NCBI GenBank assembly: GCA_900110595.1
Contig: FOEZ01000002.1
Span: 1-64,000, forward strand
Direction: 5' to 3'
DNA length: 64,000 nucleotides
From: Arthrobacter sp. OV608
GTDB taxonomy: Bacteria > Actinomycetota > Actinomycetes > Actinomycetales > Micrococcaceae
The position numbers were made by a program, and so were the translations under genes. The notes under the pieces are model-generated. The model had not been told where the DNA came from, did not search any database, and worked only from the letters and a program-made list of their open reading frames with translations. Within the stretch, counting starts at the first letter, position 1; each line of letters opens with the position of its first letter. Shown piece after piece: positions 61,266-64,000 of the stretch.

Positions 61266-61283
61266 ATGGGACAGCCGTCCCAT
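61266..61283. promoter_or_regulatory. palindromic operator between tetR and cupin gene
   Basis: ATGGGACAGCCGTCCCAT, a near-perfect 18-bp palindrome, lies 26 bases upstream of the tetR ATG and 28 bases upstream of the cupin ATG. Size, symmetry and position suit a TetR operator. Confidence 0.75.
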
Positions 61284-61311
61284 AAGCCATCCACTCATCG
61301 AGGCGAGCATC

Positions 61312-61815
61312 ATGGAGACGAAGCAGCCAGCCACAGCAGTCATCCGGCAGCCGGGCGAAGGTGCCAAACGCTGGTTCTTCGGCGGAGGTGTGCACACGTG
61401 GAAAGCGAGAGCTGAGGAGACTGCCGGGGCCTTCCTCCTCTTTGAAGACGAGATGGGCCTCGGCAAGGTCACGCCGCTGCATACTCATCCAGACGCTGAC
61501 GAAACCATGTACATCCTGGCGGGGGAGATTCTGGTCAACATCGACGGGACCGAGCACCGCGTGGCTGCCGGCGGGCTGGTCATCGCACCCCGCGGTGTCG
61601 CGCATGCGTTCAAGGTGCTTCAAGAGGGGACCAAGGTGCTGTGCCTGCACACTCCCGGCGGGGCGCAGGCGTTCTATGATGGCGCCAGCGAACCGCTCTC
61701 GGGTTCTGATGACCCCAATGGATCAGGCGCGGTGGACTTCAGCCGAATCCAGGCGTCCGGCCAGGCCCACGGCGGGATCGAGATCATTGGGCCGCCGCCC
61801 TTCGCACAGCCCTAG
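61312..61815 (+). CDS. cupin domain protein
   Basis: A 167-residue single cupin. Motif 1 is HTHPDADETMYILAGE, holding the metal-binding His/His/Glu; motif 2 ends in GVAHAFKV with the fourth His. Usual roles are a small-molecule dioxygenase, isomerase or binding protein; no specific substrate can be read. GAGGCGAG precedes the ATG. Its stop overlaps the stop of the next, opposite gene. Confidence 0.87.
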   Translation: METKQPATAVIRQPGEGAKRWFFGGGVHTWKARAEETAGAFLLFEDEMGLGKVTPLHTHPDADETMYILAGEILVNIDGTEHRVAAGGLVIAPRGVAHAFKVLQEGTKVLCLHTPGGAQAFYDGASEPLSGSDDPNGSGAVDFSRIQASGQAHGGIEIIGPPPFAQP

Positions 61816-62249
61816 CGGTTAGTTAATCCGGCGGCGCCGCCCGCAAGGAATTGGCCCCGGCGCTTGATGAGGCGCTTCAGGTACCGCGCCAGGAACAGCC
61901 GTTCGACGGCGAGGCCCACCACACCCAGCGGGGCGGTGAGCTCCACCTTGTCCACCATAACGCTCCCGGTGGCTGTAGCAACGAAGTCGTGGACATGCCG
62001 GGAAGACTTGAAGGGGCCCGTGACCTGTTCGTCAGTGAAGCTGCGGGGGAAAACCAGGCGTGTGATCCGGCTGGTCATGGTCAGCGGGATCCCGAAATGC
62101 CTGGCCCGCCACGTCACCGCCGGCTCCCCCGACGCACGCTGGGATTCCACGTGCACGTCGATGCTGCGCGCCAGGTCGAAGAGCCGCTCCACAGGCAGCT
62201 GCGACTTGGCGCGGCATACAAACTGGCTGTCATGGCGCCAGTCTGCCAT
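61812..62249 (-). CDS. SRPBCC family protein
   Basis: A 145-residue helix-grip fold protein: SQFVCRAKSQLPVERLFDLARSID at the start, VDKVELTAPLGVVGLAVERLFLARYLKRLI at the end (usual cyclase/oligoketide-type pattern). Role unknown. Convergent with the cupin gene, the two stop codons sharing bases 61813-61814. Confidence 0.82.
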   Translation of the reverse strand: MADWRHDSQFVCRAKSQLPVERLFDLARSIDVHVESQRASGEPAVTWRARHFGIPLTMTSRITRLVFPRSFTDEQVTGPFKSSRHVHDFVATATGSVMVDKVELTAPLGVVGLAVERLFLARYLKRLIKRRGQFLAGGAAGLTNR

Positions 62250-62277
62250 TGTCTGCCTCCGCAGCTGCCGCGGTCGT

Positions 62278-62345
62278 GGGGCACTTTGGCGCTTGGGTTG
62301 AGGTTCCAGTGGCGGTTTGGCGGTGTGTCCGTGTCAAAGTGCCCC
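62278..62345. repeat. inverted repeat, arms 11 bp (68 bp overall)
   Basis: GGGGCACTTTG and CAAAGTGCCCC are separated by 46 bases. The inner part is not palindromic. Its size is close to the two palindrome families, and the GGGGnCACTTTG core resembles family A copy 3. Lies in the gap before the ABC permease end. Confidence 0.6.
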
Positions 62346-62375
62346 GCTTTGGCAGGGCAGGACCAGAGAAAGCAG

Positions 62376-62407
62376 AAAGCCCGACGGCAGGAGTCGCCGT
62401 CGGGCTT
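62376..62407 (-). terminator. terminator of the ABC importer operon
   Basis: 13-bp perfect stem AAAGCCCGACGGC / GCCGTCGGGCTTT with a 6-base loop, about 26 bases after the minus-strand permease stop. Confidence 0.85.
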
Positions 62408-62433
62408 TGCTGGAGGCTTGGAACGGGGCTGGC

Positions 62434-63375
62434 TTAGCGGGTGCTGCCGGAGAGGAGGCCGCGGCTGCGCAGGAGCCTTTTTTCGATCGGTGCGAACACC
62501 AGCAGCTCGATCAGGATGCCAACGGCGAGGATCAGCAGGATTGCGGCCATCACCACCGACATGTCGGACAGCTGCCGGCCCTGGTCCAGCAGCGAGCCCA
62601 GGCCAAAGCCGATGGTGCCGCCCACGGCGATGATTTCCGCGGCCATCAGTGAGCGCCACGAGAACGCCCAGCCCTGCTTGAGGCCGCTCAGGTATCCCGG
62701 AAGCGCGGCGGGAAGGATGATCTGCAGCGCCATCTGGAGCCGGGACGCACCCAGGACGGTACCCACGCGGCGGTACTGCGGCGGAATCTGGTCCACGCCC
62801 GAAATGAGCCCGTTGATGATGGAGGGGATGGCGCCCATAAAAATCACGAAGTACACGGTGGCGTCGGTCAGCCCGAACCAGATGATGGCTGCCGGCACCC
62901 AGGCCACCGAAGGCAGCACCTGCAGGCCGGAAATCAGCGGCCCGAAAGCCCTGCGGAGCGGAGCCACCTGGGCCAGCAGCAGGCCCACGGGGGTGGCAAT
63001 GACAACGCTGATCACAAACCCGATGATGCCGCGCTGCATGGAGGTCCAGACGGATTCCTGAAGCTTGCCCTCGTTCCACAGCACGCCCATCTGGGTCACC
63101 ACGTCCAGCGGGCCGGGCACCAGGTCGCGGCGCTTCACGCCAAGCGAGACGTAGAACTGCCAGATGAGCACCAGAACCACCAGGGCGGCGATGGGCAGGA
63201 GTACACGGCTCCAGTCCACGCGGTGTTTACGGTCGGCGTCGGACTGCAGGGAGTCAAGGCCGGACTCAAGTTCGCGCAGGTCCTCGTGGCCGGTGGAAGT
63301 CCTCGTCAAAGCGGCATGCACGTGAGGGGTTTCGACAGGCTCAACCAACGGATCAGACACGGAGTTACTTGGCAT
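62434..63375 (-). CDS. ABC importer permease (sulfonate/nitrate/taurine type)
   Basis: A 313-residue membrane subunit. After a polar N-terminus (1-50) come about six helices. FLGxx-type signature VGTVLGASRLQMALQIILPAALPGYLSG is the EAA loop that docks the ATPase. The family includes SsuC, TauC and NrtB. It overlaps the ATPase gene by 11 bases. I chose the ATG with GAGGAG upstream. Together with the ATPase it imports a small anion; a binding protein gene is presumably beyond the window. Confidence 0.9.
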   Translation of the reverse strand: MPSNSVSDPLVEPVETPHVHAALTRTSTGHEDLRELESGLDSLQSDADRKHRVDWSRVLLPIAALVVLVLIWQFYVSLGVKRRDLVPGPLDVVTQMGVLWNEGKLQESVWTSMQRGIIGFVISVVIATPVGLLLAQVAPLRRAFGPLISGLQVLPSVAWVPAAIIWFGLTDATVYFVIFMGAIPSIINGLISGVDQIPPQYRRVGTVLGASRLQMALQIILPAALPGYLSGLKQGWAFSWRSLMAAEIIAVGGTIGFGLGSLLDQGRQLSDMSVVMAAILLILAVGILIELLVFAPIEKRLLRSRGLLSGSTR

Positions 63376-64000
63376 GGCGGCGAATCTCCTCACGCAGCCG
63401 GGCGGTGATGACCCCGGTCAGCTGGCCGGCAAGCCCGGCATCGGTTCGGTGTTCCTCGGTGACGGCCCATTCCTGGACGACGCGGCCGGGGCGGGAGGAC
63501 AGCAGCAGCACGCGCTGGCCCAGCCGGACGGCCTCGCGGACGTTGTGGGTCACGAAGACGATAGTGCGCCCGGTTTCCTTCCAGATGCGCTCCAGTTCGT
63601 CGTGCAGCAGGTCGCGGGTGATCGCGTCCAGGGCGGCGAACGGCTCGTCCATCAGGAGCAGCTGCCGGTCCTGTGCCAGGGACCGGGCCAGGGACACGCG
63701 CTGCCGCATGCCGCCGGACAGCTCGTGCGGGCGCTTGTCCCCCGCGGTGCCAAGGTGCACCAGCTCAAGGAGCTCCTGCGCCTTCGCCTTGCGCTCGGCC
63801 TTGCCCATGCCGCGCAGCTTGAGCGCCAGTTCGATGTTCTCCCGGGCCGTGAGCCAGGGGAACAGCGCGGCGTCCTGGAACATAAACGCGGCACCGTCGC
63901 TGGGCACTTCGAGGGCGCCCGACGTCGGCGCCTCGAGTCCGGCGATGATGTTCAGCAGGGTGGATTTGCCGCAGCCGGAGGCACCGAGGAGGGCGACGAA
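63365..64000 (-). CDS. ABC importer ATP-binding subunit (SsuB/TauB type), 5' end cut by window edge
   Basis: The 211 residues visible begin inside the protein. Walker A GASGCGKST is near the window edge, then LSGGMRQRVSLARSLAQDRQLLLMDEPFAALDA gives the signature and Walker B, and VTHNVREAVRLG the H-loop. Close to the nitrate/sulfonate/taurine ATPase group. Overlaps the permease gene downstream. Sulfur or nitrogen assimilation fits the neighbouring siroheme gene; this is inference. Confidence 0.92.
   Translation of the reverse strand, partial: FVALLGASGCGKSTLLNIIAGLEAPTSGALEVPSDGAAFMFQDAALFPWLTARENIELALKLRGMGKAERKAKAQELLELVHLGTAGDKRPHELSGGMRQRVSLARSLAQDRQLLLMDEPFAALDAITRDLLHDELERIWKETGRTIVFVTHNVREAVRLGQRVLLLSSRPGRVVQEWAVTEEHRTDAGLAGQLTGVITARLREEIRRHAK

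Overview
The window looks like chromosomal DNA of a high-GC actinobacterium of the Arthrobacter/Pseudarthrobacter type (Micrococcaceae). GC content is clearly high throughout and most genes start with a purine-rich ribosome site. The gene families present (FprA-type ferredoxin reductases, DUF779 next to AdhP and an aldehyde dehydrogenase, PucR with GABA catabolism, poxvirus-type topoisomerase IB) fit that group. This assignment is inferred from gene content; no rRNA marker is present. The DNA is mostly metabolic and housekeeping, with no prophage, CRISPR array or large island.

Layout. 0-0.6 kb: the 3' end of an IS256/IS1249-like transposase, then tRNA-Thr and tRNA-Met on the minus strand. 0.9-4.1 kb: DEAD-box RNA helicase with a 405-base leader and a MOSC protein. 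4.2-8.8 kb: a tightly packed plus-strand operon (membrane protein, glutathionylspermidine-synthase-like ligase, APC permease, acyl-CoA dehydrogenase). 8.9-15.5 kb: minus-strand hydrolase, SDR, MFS/HxlR pair and the cbs-metB transsulfuration pair. 15.6-20.4 kb: AlkA-like glycosylase, a DUF559-type gene lying between two repeat copies, acyl-CoA synthetase, monooxygenase and thioredoxin. 20.6-26.3 kb: ABC exporter, thioesterase, K+ channel, LysM protein, CBS-domain protein, then a repeat-rich gap and tRNA-Tyr. 26.5-33 kb: YajQ, HtpX, MFS and the fur-katA operon. 33-41 kb: amino-acid permease, the DUF779-adhP-aldehyde dehydrogenase cluster with its GAF regulator, and an FprA paralogue. 41-50.7 kb: topoisomerase IB, RarD, NDH-2-like oxidoreductase, the GABA/putrescine catabolic pair gabT-patD with divergent pucR, and a CYTH-CHAD protein. 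50.8-57.5 kb: CynX-like transporter with GntR regulator, AI-2E exporter and small envelope proteins. 57.7-64 kb: fprA, siroheme synthase, a TetR/cupin divergent pair and a sulfonate/nitrate-type ABC importer cut by the window edge. Reductase plus siroheme synthesis suggests a sulfite/nitrite reduction theme, but no reductase gene is in view.

The most unusual signal lies between genes. Two families of fixed-length palindromes are dispersed here: four 63-bp copies (family A, arms CAACGCGGGGTCA/TGACCCCGCGTTG) and two 66-bp copies (family B). In family A the inner arms differ between copies but tend to change together on both sides, as expected for a conserved fold. Two family A copies flank a gene with an AbiEi-like N-terminus and a Vsr/DUF559-like nuclease C-terminus, and one copy supplies that gene's stop codon. 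Other useful regulatory calls are palindromes upstream of fur-katA, between tetR and the cupin gene, and in front of hxlR.
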